Assembly: GCA_049587715.1 (NCBI GenBank)
Contig: JBAVEL010000159.1
Location: forward strand, 1-11,165
DNA from: JBAVEL01 sp049587715
GTDB lineage: Bacteria; Bacteroidota; Ignavibacteria; UBA10030; UBA6906
Reading direction: 5' to 3'
Length of the DNA: 11,165 nt
Shown here: positions 1-6,339 of the stretch, piece by piece
How the letters are laid out: every line of letters starts with the position of its first letter
How positions within the stretch are numbered: the stretch's first letter is position 1
Translations under genes and position numbers: made by a program
The notes under the pieces: model-generated
The model's database searches: none
Told to the model about the DNA's origin: nothing
Seen by the model: only the letters and a program-made list of their open reading frames with translations

Positions 1-207
1 CGCCAGGGTCGCCCCGCGGGCCGTGAGGGAAGCATGCAGAGCCCGGCAGTCCACCCGTTCGGCCAGCCGGGCCACAACGCTCAGCGTGCCCGTCTCGCCG
101 GCGGCGATCATCTGCGCCCGCAGCACGGGATGAACCACCCCCGCGCGCCCCTGAAGGGAAAGGAGCGCAAGGCAAAGGACGGCGATATTCCATCGCACCT
201 GCATCAT
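1..207 (-). CDS. N-terminus of an exported protein, possibly an S8 (subtilisin-like) protease; cut off by the window edge
   Basis: Sixty-nine codons are visible, reading leftward off the window. The start is ATGATG (207 or 204), preceded by AAGGA (complement of 216-220) at 8 bases spacing. Residues 1-22 form a signal peptide: a short charged start (MMQVRW), a hydrophobic core (IAVLCLALLSL), then a probable cleavage after QGRAG. The mature start reads VVHPVLRAQMIAAGETG, followed by TLSVVARLAERVDCRALHAS. A segment of the type 'L-x-x-x-L-x-x-A-G-x-x-x-x-L-x-V-V-x-x-L-x-x-x-V-D' resembles the N-terminal propeptides of secreted S8 serine proteases in candidate phyla. This is inference from pattern, since no catalytic residue is in view. 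The gene lies 85 bases after the matrixin-like gene on the same strand, so it may be the last member of the exoprotease cluster. The CDS and its export are well supported; the family is not. Confidence 0.8.
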   Translation of the reverse strand, partial: MMQVRWNIAVLCLALLSLQGRAGVVHPVLRAQMIAAGETGTLSVVARLAERVDCRALHASLTARGATLA

Positions 208-257
208 GGACGGATTCCTTGATGATGAGTGATGAGTGTCTCTTCCCGCCGCGCAGG

Positions 258-292
258 GGGCCCCATGCTCTCCCGAGGATCCCGGGGGGCCC
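258..292 (-). terminator. GC-rich hairpin directly after the matrixin-like gene; possible terminator
   Basis: GGGCCCC (258-264) and GGGGCCC (286-292) form a perfect 7-bp inverted repeat with a 21-base loop, and the loop contains a shorter CCCG/CGGG pairing. It begins right next to the stop codon at 293-295. No T-run follows on the minus strand, so it is not a canonical intrinsic terminator. It could instead weaken read-through or stabilise the 3' end of the transcript ahead of the gene starting at 207. Confidence 0.3.
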
Positions 293-2515
293 TCAGCGCA
301 GCAGGACAATCTTCCGCATCCCGTCATACCGCACCCCCCCCGGGGTGGCGGCCTGCATTCTCAGCAGGTAGACCCCCGAGGCCGCTCCCCCCGAGAGCCG
401 GGGATTCCACTCCAGGGAGTGGCTGCCCGCGGGCCGCTCCGCATCCAGAAGGAGGGCCACCCGCCGGCCCACAACGTCGAACACCTCGATCCTCACCCGG
501 CTGCGCTCCGGCACCCGGTAGGAGATTTGCGTCGCGGGGTTGAACGGATTCGGGTAGTTCTGCTCGAGGGCAAACCCCTCCGGAAGCTCCGGGGGGGACG
601 CGCCGCCCACGCCCGTCACCGTCTGGGCAAAGAACCGGAGACTCCGGAGGATGAAGGTGTCCTGCCGGGCGGGGGCGATTCCCTCCAGGCCGAATCCGAA
701 GACCGCCGCCGCCCAGGCCGAGCCGGGCCCCGCCACGCGGACCACCGCATGCTGCGTCGTGTCCACGGGACTCCCCACATAGTAGACGCTCGGGACGGGA
801 GAACCCTCGCTTCCGGGGGCAAGGGCCAAGATGTCCTTCGAGTTCTGGGGGGCCTGCCCGCCGGTCAGGAGGTAGTTCACACCCGAACCGATCACGTCTC
901 CCGCAAAGCCCCGAATGAAGGCGCCGGGACCGGGACCGCCATAGCGCACCCCCAGCATCCCCTCCAGCAGGGAGTCCCCCGCCGGGGAAAACTGGGCCAG
1001 GTTCTGACCCGTGAGCAGGAGCAGGCCGCCCGCGCGCAGGTGGCCCGCCAGAAGGGCCCGCTCCGCCGGGGCCAGGGCGCCGGTGCTGTCGCTTCCGGTG
1101 AACCAGAGCAGGGGAGGACGCCGGCTGAACAGGGCAAGCACGGAAGCGGGCGTGGAGCCGCTGTCGGCCACGCTGAATGTTCTCATGCGGATCCCCAGGC
1201 GCCGCAGAGAGGCCTGATAACTCGTCTGGTAGGGCTGGCCCGCATCGTCATCCACCAGGAGGAGGCCGGCCTCCTCCAGGTCCACGTTCTGCACGGTTCC
1301 CGCATCGTGATGATAGACCCGCGGGATCTCCAGCGCGTCGGCATACGGAGCGGCGGGGCGGATGACGATCCGGTAGAACTCGCGGGAGCGAAGGGCGGCC
1401 GAGAAGCTTCCGTCCGGCTGGGTGACCACGGTGTACCCCTGCCCGTCGGGATCCCCTATCCCGAAGAACTCCAGCGAGGCCTGCACGGGGTTCTGGGTGA
1501 CGGCATCCCGCACCACCCCGGTGAAGGCCGCCAGAGGCGTCTGGTGGAGGACGAAGGGGAGGGTGATGATCTGGGTCTGCCCCACACCCCCCGGAGGATC
1601 GAAGTGCACCCGCGCCGAATCCCTGTCCCATCCGAACAGGTCTATCACCGCGTCCAGATCGGGTCCGAGGGGGATCGTGGCGTAGGAGCCGTTCAGGTCT
1701 GTCCGGACCGTGTCCAGGAGATACCCGGCCCGGTTGTACCCGGTGCCCGCGGGGTTCTCCACCGGCCCCACGAGGGAAACCTTCGCCCCGCTGAACGCAA
1801 TCGGAACCGCCTCCAGGGGGGCGCCCTGGACGTCCGTGACCGACCCCTGCAGTCGCCAGGAAGGATAGAGCACGCTCACCCCCATGGCATCCTCCGGATG
1901 GAGGGATCTCTTGGTGGTGTCGCCGGCGTTGGAGAATGCCCACATGGTTGCCGCCTGCACCATGGGACCGCATCCGCTGGAGGCGCCCGAGGGGAGACCC
2001 GTGTGGTCGAGTCCGAGGTGATGGCCGAACTCATGCACGATCACGCTCTCCAGGTCCTGCTGGCCGCCCCCCCCGCCCGGGGCGGGCGGGAAATCCCGGG
2101 CGTTCCAGATGAGGTCGGATTCCAGGGCATGAAAGACGCCGGATGAGGAGGACCATGTCTGCGAGAAGGCAATGATGCCGGTCCCCACCGGAAAGTTGAC
2201 TCCCTGGAAGTCGAAGAACAGCAGGTTCACCCCGTCATACCCGGGCGCGGAAACGGAGGTCGCATCCCCGCGGGAGAACTGCCAGTAGGAGGAAACCACG
2301 TTGTTCCAGCTCAGGTGCCCTGCATCGATGTGGGGAAGATACTGGGCGGGAGTGGAGACATGGGGTCTGTACACGAAGGGGATGTCCGTGTCCAGGTAGA
2401 CGCGCGGCGCCCCGAACGGGTCGGTGATGAGGCAGAAACCACCCGTCAGCACCAGGAGCCCCGCCGCACACAGACGCATCCGACGGGAGGCGGAGAAAAG
2501 AGCACGATGCTTCAC
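293..2515 (-). CDS. Secreted matrixin-like zinc metalloprotease with GATase-like and FlgD-Ig/Por-type C-terminal domains
   Basis: This is a 740-residue exported protease. The N-terminal region (about 1-35) has a hydrophobic segment (CAAGLLVLTGGFCLI) acting as signal peptide. The catalytic domain is about 36-220. It has the full zinc motif HEFGHHLGLDH at 161-171 (three His ligands, Glu162 as base), a candidate Met-turn at Met191 (AATMW), and the typical matrixin ending HPEDAMGVSVLYP (206-218). Residues ~222-415 hold two carboxypeptidase-regulatory-like beta domains (GSVTDVQGAPLEAV and GVVRDAVTQNPVQAS starts). Residues ~417-632 form an alpha/beta domain beginning LLLVDDDAG, with LLLLTGQN in the middle, resembling GATase-like domains seen in other secreted proteases. 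The last ~92 residues (649-740) are a FlgD-Ig/Por-type domain with EQNYPNPFNP, used for outer-membrane secretion or surface attachment in related phyla. The GTG start shares bases with the previous stop (GTGA). An upstream in-frame ATG at 2734 lies inside the neighbouring gene and gives a low-complexity extension, so I reject it. Met13 (2479) is a possible alternative start but lacks a ribosome binding site. Confidence 0.92.
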   Translation of the reverse strand: MKHRALFSASRRMRLCAAGLLVLTGGFCLITDPFGAPRVYLDTDIPFVYRPHVSTPAQYLPHIDAGHLSWNNVVSSYWQFSRGDATSVSAPGYDGVNLLFFDFQGVNFPVGTGIIAFSQTWSSSSGVFHALESDLIWNARDFPPAPGGGGGQQDLESVIVHEFGHHLGLDHTGLPSGASSGCGPMVQAATMWAFSNAGDTTKRSLHPEDAMGVSVLYPSWRLQGSVTDVQGAPLEAVPIAFSGAKVSLVGPVENPAGTGYNRAGYLLDTVRTDLNGSYATIPLGPDLDAVIDLFGWDRDSARVHFDPPGGVGQTQIITLPFVLHQTPLAAFTGVVRDAVTQNPVQASLEFFGIGDPDGQGYTVVTQPDGSFSAALRSREFYRIVIRPAAPYADALEIPRVYHHDAGTVQNVDLEEAGLLLVDDDAGQPYQTSYQASLRRLGIRMRTFSVADSGSTPASVLALFSRRPPLLWFTGSDSTGALAPAERALLAGHLRAGGLLLLTGQNLAQFSPAGDSLLEGMLGVRYGGPGPGAFIRGFAGDVIGSGVNYLLTGGQAPQNSKDILALAPGSEGSPVPSVYYVGSPVDTTQHAVVRVAGPGSAWAAAVFGFGLEGIAPARQDTFILRSLRFFAQTVTGVGGASPPELPEGFALEQNYPNPFNPATQISYRVPERSRVRIEVFDVVGRRVALLLDAERPAGSHSLEWNPRLSGGAASGVYLLRMQAATPGGVRYDGMRKIVLLR

Positions 2516-3081
2516 GGCCTTCCCTCCTTCTGGGCCAGCAGCCGGACCTGCGCCAGAAAATCCTCCAGAGGAAACAGCGACCGCTGATCGGCGGGATCGG
2601 TGATTTCCCTGCCGCTCACCGGATCCACGAGGCCCACGTTCCCCAGGTCGTTCACCACGACGGGGACTCCGTCCCGGCGCGCCACGGAAAACTTGCCGAG
2701 CACGATGGAGTGGATCCAGAGCTCCCCCTTCCATTCCGTCAGGAAGAGCACCACCTCCTCGTTCCGCACCAGTTGCGGGGCCCCCGCCACCTGGGAGGTG
2801 ATGTCCCCCACCGTTCCGCCCGGCTGCGCGACCGTCACCACGTCGCCCGCCGCCCCTTTCAGGGCCTCCAGCACCCGCACCCGGGTCCGGGTGAGGATGT
2901 TCCGCCCCTCCCAGCGGGACTCGGAGGAGAGGACGATGCCGCGCACGACAAGCCGCGCATCCCTCGTCATCTTCTCCAGGCCCACCTTCGCCACGGTGAG
3001 CGGGAAGAGGGGCTGCACGGCCAGCAGGGCGGCCAGTACCAGGGCCGCGCGCCGCACGGCCCCCGTCACGGTGTGTGTCAT
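2512..3081 (-). CDS. Small cysteine-free exported protein coupled to the matrixin-like protease; function unknown
   Basis: I do not recognise a named family. The protein has 189 residues. Residues 1-28 look like a signal peptide: basic start (TGAVRRA), long hydrophobic stretch (ALVLAALLAVQPLFPL). The rest is beta-rich: ARLVVRGIVLSSESRW (42-57), ILTRTRVRVLEALKG (62-76), DVVTVAQPGGTVGDI (80-94), EEVVLFLTEW (108-117), LWIHSIVLGKF (121-131). The C-terminal helix (~170-189) is amphipathic. There is no cysteine. The strand pattern (residue 43-76 hairpin ending in 'LKG', then a GG-containing strand and a 'VVLFL' strand) recalls OB-fold/NTR domains such as TIMPs, which inhibit matrixins, but this is only pattern resemblance. 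The TIMP N-terminal cysteine is missing. The start at 3081 has GGAAGGA upstream; the ATG at 3105 has none. The gene sits 31 bases after the M36-like gene and its TGA overlaps the next GTG, so it belongs to the same operon. A partner, chaperone or inhibitor of the protease is my inference. Confidence 0.88.
   Translation of the reverse strand: MTHTVTGAVRRAALVLAALLAVQPLFPLTVAKVGLEKMTRDARLVVRGIVLSSESRWEGRNILTRTRVRVLEALKGAAGDVVTVAQPGGTVGDITSQVAGAPQLVRNEEVVLFLTEWKGELWIHSIVLGKFSVARRDGVPVVVNDLGNVGLVDPVSGREITDPADQRSLFPLEDFLAQVRLLAQKEGRP
2523..2529 (-). promoter_or_regulatory. Ribosome binding site AAGGAGG that fixes the GTG start of the matrixin-like gene
   Basis: The minus strand reads AAGGAGG, seven bases (GAAGGCC) before the GTG at 2515. 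It lies inside the last codons of the upstream small gene. This near-perfect anti-16S match, together with the GTGA stop/start overlap, points to translational coupling and favours GTG over the downstream ATG at 2479. Confidence 0.75.
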
Positions 3082-3088
3082 TGCCGGA

Positions 3089-3095
3089 TCCTTCC
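3089..3095 (-). promoter_or_regulatory. Ribosome binding site GGAAGGA deciding the start at 3081
   Basis: The minus strand reads GGAAGGA, seven bases before the ATG at 3081. The alternative in-frame ATG eight codons upstream (3105) has no purine-rich site before it and would put charged residues MVTRKDPA ahead of the signal peptide. The downstream start is preferred. Confidence 0.65.
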
Positions 3096-3112
3096 GTGTG
3101 ACCATAGGTGAT

Positions 3113-6100
3113 CTACCGGGCCAGGATCATCCTGCCCGTCCCGGAATACGCGCCCGCCGAGAGGCGGTAGAAATATGTCCCGCTGGCCAGCGATGATCCG
3201 TCGAAACGGACCTCGTGCGTTCCCGCCTGCAGAACCCCGTCCACAGGAAGAGCCACCTGCCGCCCCAGAACGTCATACACGGCCAGGCGCACCCGGGTGG
3301 ACGACGGAATCCGGAACCGGATCGTGGTGGAGGGATTGAACGGATTGGGGAAGTTGTGCTCGAGCGCCGGCTCTCGGGGAAGACCGGGGATCTCCGCGGG
3401 GATCCCCGTCACCAGGGAGTCGGGCCGCATGGCCAGCGCCACTGCGCCCGATATCCCGAGCGAACCCACCAGGGACCCGCTCCCGTTCATGGTGCTGATG
3501 CGGATCAGGGTGCTGGGCTGGCTTCCCGTGCCTTTCAGTCCGTAGAGGATCCCCCGCGGGGAGAAGGCGATGGAGGGCGTGACCTGATTCCCCCCGGTGG
3601 CCCCCACCAGCGTTGTGTCCGCGGTGGCGGGGTCCACGGTGTAGATCCTGTCCCGGAAGGCGAGGGGGTGCTGGACCGAGGCCCAGAGCGTGTTGCCGGA
3701 GGGATGGAAGGCCAGGCCGGCAAAGGAGATTCCGGGCGCCGTCCCCACACAGGAGGTGTCCCCCGACGCCAGGTTGATCCGGTAGAGCCGTCCGCCGGAT
3801 GTGGCTCCATAGAGGGTGTCCCCTCCTGCAAACGCCACGGCTTTCATGTTGGGCACGGGGACGGTGGAAACATACAGGGCGTCGCCGAAGCGGGGACTGA
3901 TCCGGTAGAGCCGCGTGCAGGATCCGCCCGTGGCGGCTCCCCAGAGCTCCCCGGTCTCCCTGTGCAGGGCGAGACCGTGGACGGCGGCAACTCCCAGGAA
4001 CCCAATCAGAGAGGCGGCTCCCGACTCCAGGTTCACCTCGTGGAGCATCGCGGCCGATGGGGTCGAGGAGGCGGCATACAGGATCCCGGGCGAGGTCTCG
4101 AGATACCCCACGGAGAATTTGTAGCAGTCCTCGGGCGCTTTCCGCGGGAACCGGATCCGAGCCCCGCTGAGGGGATCCCGGGCGCTCATGTAGTACTTCA
4201 CAAGAGTTCCCGCCGGCTGGGGGGGAATCACCGCCTGGAAGAGGGGAGCCCCGCCGGAAACGGCGGCTGCCACAACGGTGCTCTGGAAGCCGTCGGTGGA
4301 ATAATGGAGGAGCACCGAGTCCGGCCCGCCCCCCGGAAGGGGGACGCCGATCACGGAGAAGGAGATCGTGTGGGGGCTCAGCGTGTCGTGCGTGCTGGGG
4401 GGCGGTGTGTGGCTGAAGCCGAGCTGGTACACCAGTCCGCTCCCGATGCCGTGGGCCTCGAAGGCCTGCACGATGGCTTGGAGATGGGGGGTGCCGTTCC
4501 CCAGGTTTCCATCGTCGTCGTCCGCCACGATCGTCTCCACATACCATTCGCCGAAGGCCAGCCCGTCGTCGGGATCGTCGGGGAGACCGTACTTGGCGAA
4601 ATGCGAGAGCCGGCGGAAAAGGTCCGCCGATGTGGCCGTCCGGAGGTCCCAGAAGGCGCCGGCCAGGATGAGGCCCGTGATGTGGGGGTCCGACGAGACA
4701 TCCTCCGGATACCTGGCCGTGTTCTGGATGTTCCGGAGCACGGTGCCCGGACCCCAGAAACCCCTCCCCACACGCGGATCGTCCAGAATGGCCGCCGCAG
4801 CCACATCCGACATCCCCTCGTGCACCGCCCCGTTGATCATCCCCCAGGGGGCCCCCAGTTGATGGTACAGCCGGTCATTGATCCCGTGCCCGTACTCGTG
4901 GTAGACCACATCGGCCATCTGGGCGGTGTTCGGGCAGCCGTTGCCGGCGCGGAAGAAGTTGATGCCCGTCCCGTCCCAGTAGGCATTGCAGGTGTTGTTG
5001 ATGTTCACGGCGCAGGGCATGCTGTAGCTGGTGGCGGTGAACAGCGGATCCAGGTCCTTCATGAACCGGTGGATCAGCACCGTGTGATAGAAGGCGTCGC
5101 GCTCGGCCGGGTGGGCCGCCGGGCTGTCCCAGCGGATATGTACGGAATCGCCGGGTGCGGCCACGCGCACGAATTTCGCATCGGGTCCATCCGCCCTGTG
5201 CACGGTGACATACGGACCTTCCAGCATGGCGCGGAGCGTTTCGGGGACGGCCAGGTTCGCGGCAAAAAGGCCCGACGCGCCGGTGATGCAGACGGCGTCC
5301 CCGATGCGCACGCGCTGGTCGCGGAACGGCCTGTCTTCGAACGGATCGGTGGGAAGCACAAGCTGGATGCTCCCCTCCACGCGCCCGCGCACATCCGTGG
5401 TGCGGACCCGGTTGAACCGCCAGCGGAGGGTTCCGTCGTGCGCGTCCACGAAAGCCGCATAGTTCCCCGGGGGCGCATCGGAGCGCACGGAGACCTCCCA
5501 GACAAGATGCGGCGTGATCCGATCCCCTTCCACCAGGGGAAGCACCCAGAGGCGGCCGTCCGTGTGCAGTTCCGCGGCGGGACCGGGAAGCCCCGCCGCC
5601 GCCTCTGCAAGCGCCGCGCCGGCGGTCACGGAGGGAATGAGGGAGAGCCGCAGATCCGGGTAGAAAACAACTCCCAGCGCCATGACCCCGGTCCCCTCCC
5701 GGATGCGGAGCTCCACCTCCGAGTTGAGCACATCCAGGGCCCCGAGTGTCTGGACGAACGAAACATACCATATCCCCCCGGCCAGGGTGGCGTGCCTGAG
5801 CCGGAGCTCCGCGGGAACAACGCCCAGGGCCTCCCTGTGCAGATCGAGGAAGGCGCGGGCGGATTCCTCGATACGGCCGGGACTCAGGGACCCGGTCCGG
5901 GGGAGCGGGATGGCCGGTCCAAACGCCCGCTGGGGCGTGCGGGTGGCTTCGTTCCAGAGGGCCCTCCATCCTCCGTGGGAGCGGGAAAAGCCGGACCAGG
6001 CGGGAGAGGTCTCCAGCGCGGCCTGTCGCTCGGCAGAAATCCCCGGGGATGGGAGGGGCACCGAACCGTCCGGATCAGCCTTCCGGGCCCCGTGCGCCGG

Positions 6101-6166
6101 GGACTGGGGGAACGGAGAGAGAAGGCCGAACGCGGCCAGCGCCAGCCACAGTGGACATCGCAGCAT
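3113..6166 (-). CDS. Secreted M36/M4-like zinc metalloprotease with FTP-PepSY prodomain, beta-propeller and FlgD-Ig/Por-type C-terminal domain
   Basis: This is a 1017-residue exported gluzincin. The signal peptide is ~1-26 (LWLALAAFGLLSPFP core). Residues ~95-255 are a fungalysin/thermolysin-type prodomain with FTP and PepSY-like parts (ARAFLDLHREALGV, WYVSFVQTLGALDVLNSEVELRI, then LVWEVSVRSD and FVDAHDGTLRWRFN). The catalytic domain, ~255-580, has HEYGHGIND at 423-431 (His423 and His427 as ligands, Glu424 as base). The third ligand is in HEGMSD (Glu450, with Asp454), 23 residues on, which is the gluzincin arrangement. DDDDGNLGNGTPH (549-561) also matches related M36-like enzymes. Residues ~590-690 look like an Ig/Fn3-type beta domain. 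Residues ~693-915 contain repeated 'LYRI-N-L-x-S-G' and 'IYTVDPATAD' blades of a beta-propeller-like region. The C-terminus (~935-1017) is the sorting-type domain with EHNFPNPFNP. The start is chosen at GAGGAG plus 6 bases. The longer frame to 6442 runs into waaA and is not credible. It is the first gene of the exoprotease cluster. Confidence 0.93.
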   Translation of the reverse strand: MLRCPLWLALAAFGLLSPFPQSPAHGARKADPDGSVPLPSPGISAERQAALETSPAWSGFSRSHGGWRALWNEATRTPQRAFGPAIPLPRTGSLSPGRIEESARAFLDLHREALGVVPAELRLRHATLAGGIWYVSFVQTLGALDVLNSEVELRIREGTGVMALGVVFYPDLRLSLIPSVTAGAALAEAAAGLPGPAAELHTDGRLWVLPLVEGDRITPHLVWEVSVRSDAPPGNYAAFVDAHDGTLRWRFNRVRTTDVRGRVEGSIQLVLPTDPFEDRPFRDQRVRIGDAVCITGASGLFAANLAVPETLRAMLEGPYVTVHRADGPDAKFVRVAAPGDSVHIRWDSPAAHPAERDAFYHTVLIHRFMKDLDPLFTATSYSMPCAVNINNTCNAYWDGTGINFFRAGNGCPNTAQMADVVYHEYGHGINDRLYHQLGAPWGMINGAVHEGMSDVAAAAILDDPRVGRGFWGPGTVLRNIQNTARYPEDVSSDPHITGLILAGAFWDLRTATSADLFRRLSHFAKYGLPDDPDDGLAFGEWYVETIVADDDDGNLGNGTPHLQAIVQAFEAHGIGSGLVYQLGFSHTPPPSTHDTLSPHTISFSVIGVPLPGGGPDSVLLHYSTDGFQSTVVAAAVSGGAPLFQAVIPPQPAGTLVKYYMSARDPLSGARIRFPRKAPEDCYKFSVGYLETSPGILYAASSTPSAAMLHEVNLESGAASLIGFLGVAAVHGLALHRETGELWGAATGGSCTRLYRISPRFGDALYVSTVPVPNMKAVAFAGGDTLYGATSGGRLYRINLASGDTSCVGTAPGISFAGLAFHPSGNTLWASVQHPLAFRDRIYTVDPATADTTLVGATGGNQVTPSIAFSPRGILYGLKGTGSQPSTLIRISTMNGSGSLVGSLGISGAVALAMRPDSLVTGIPAEIPGLPREPALEHNFPNPFNPSTTIRFRIPSSTRVRLAVYDVLGRQVALPVDGVLQAGTHEVRFDGSSLASGTYFYRLSAGAYSGTGRMILAR

Positions 6167-6283
6167 ACGGTACTCCTCAGAGAAAACGGGATTGTCGCCC
6201 TTCTCCGCATGCCGGGCACGACCGGAGGAGGAACGCCTGGGAGGGCGCGGACGAGGTGGGGAGCGCCCGGCCACACAAGACCC

Positions 6284-6312
6284 AAGATACGGCTCTGCCC
6301 CGCCAGAGGCAA
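6284..6312 (-). promoter_or_regulatory. Candidate sigma-70-type promoter for the exoprotease operon
   Basis: On the minus strand, TTGCCT (complement of 6307-6312) is followed after exactly 17 bases by TATCTT (complement of 6284-6289). Each box matches the consensus at 4 of 6 positions. It lies in the 173-base gap between waaA and the M36-like gene and would give a leader of roughly 110 bases. Promoter consensus in this phylum is not known to me, so this is a candidate only. Confidence 0.35.
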
Positions 6313-6318
6313 GGCGGG
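6299..6318 (-). terminator. Perfect 6-bp GC hairpin after waaA; weak terminator or operator candidate
   Basis: CCCGCC (6299-6304) and GGCGGG (6313-6318) flank an 8-base loop, 21 bases past the waaA stop codon. No T-run follows on the minus strand, so termination would be non-canonical. The loop contains the -35 box of the candidate exoprotease promoter, so a protein-binding operator is an alternative reading. Confidence 0.25.
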
Positions 6319-6339
6319 AAGCGGGCCCGGCGCCCGGAC

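Noticed and set aside
221..237. Short tandem repeat GATGAGT x2 before the leftmost gene
   Set aside because: Two 7-base copies only; too short to support a repeat element or phase-variable tract.
236..2146. A 636-codon plus-strand open frame antisense to the matrixin-like protease
   Set aside because: It is low-complexity, Arg/Gly/Pro/His-rich and without recognisable motifs. The opposite strand encodes HEFGHHLGLDH and other domains.
2516..2734. N-terminal extension of the matrixin-like protease to an ATG at 2734
   Set aside because: It overlaps the small exported gene out of frame, has no signal peptide and is Arg/Gly-rich. The GTG at 2515 has AAGGAGG at ideal spacing and is followed by a signal-like segment.
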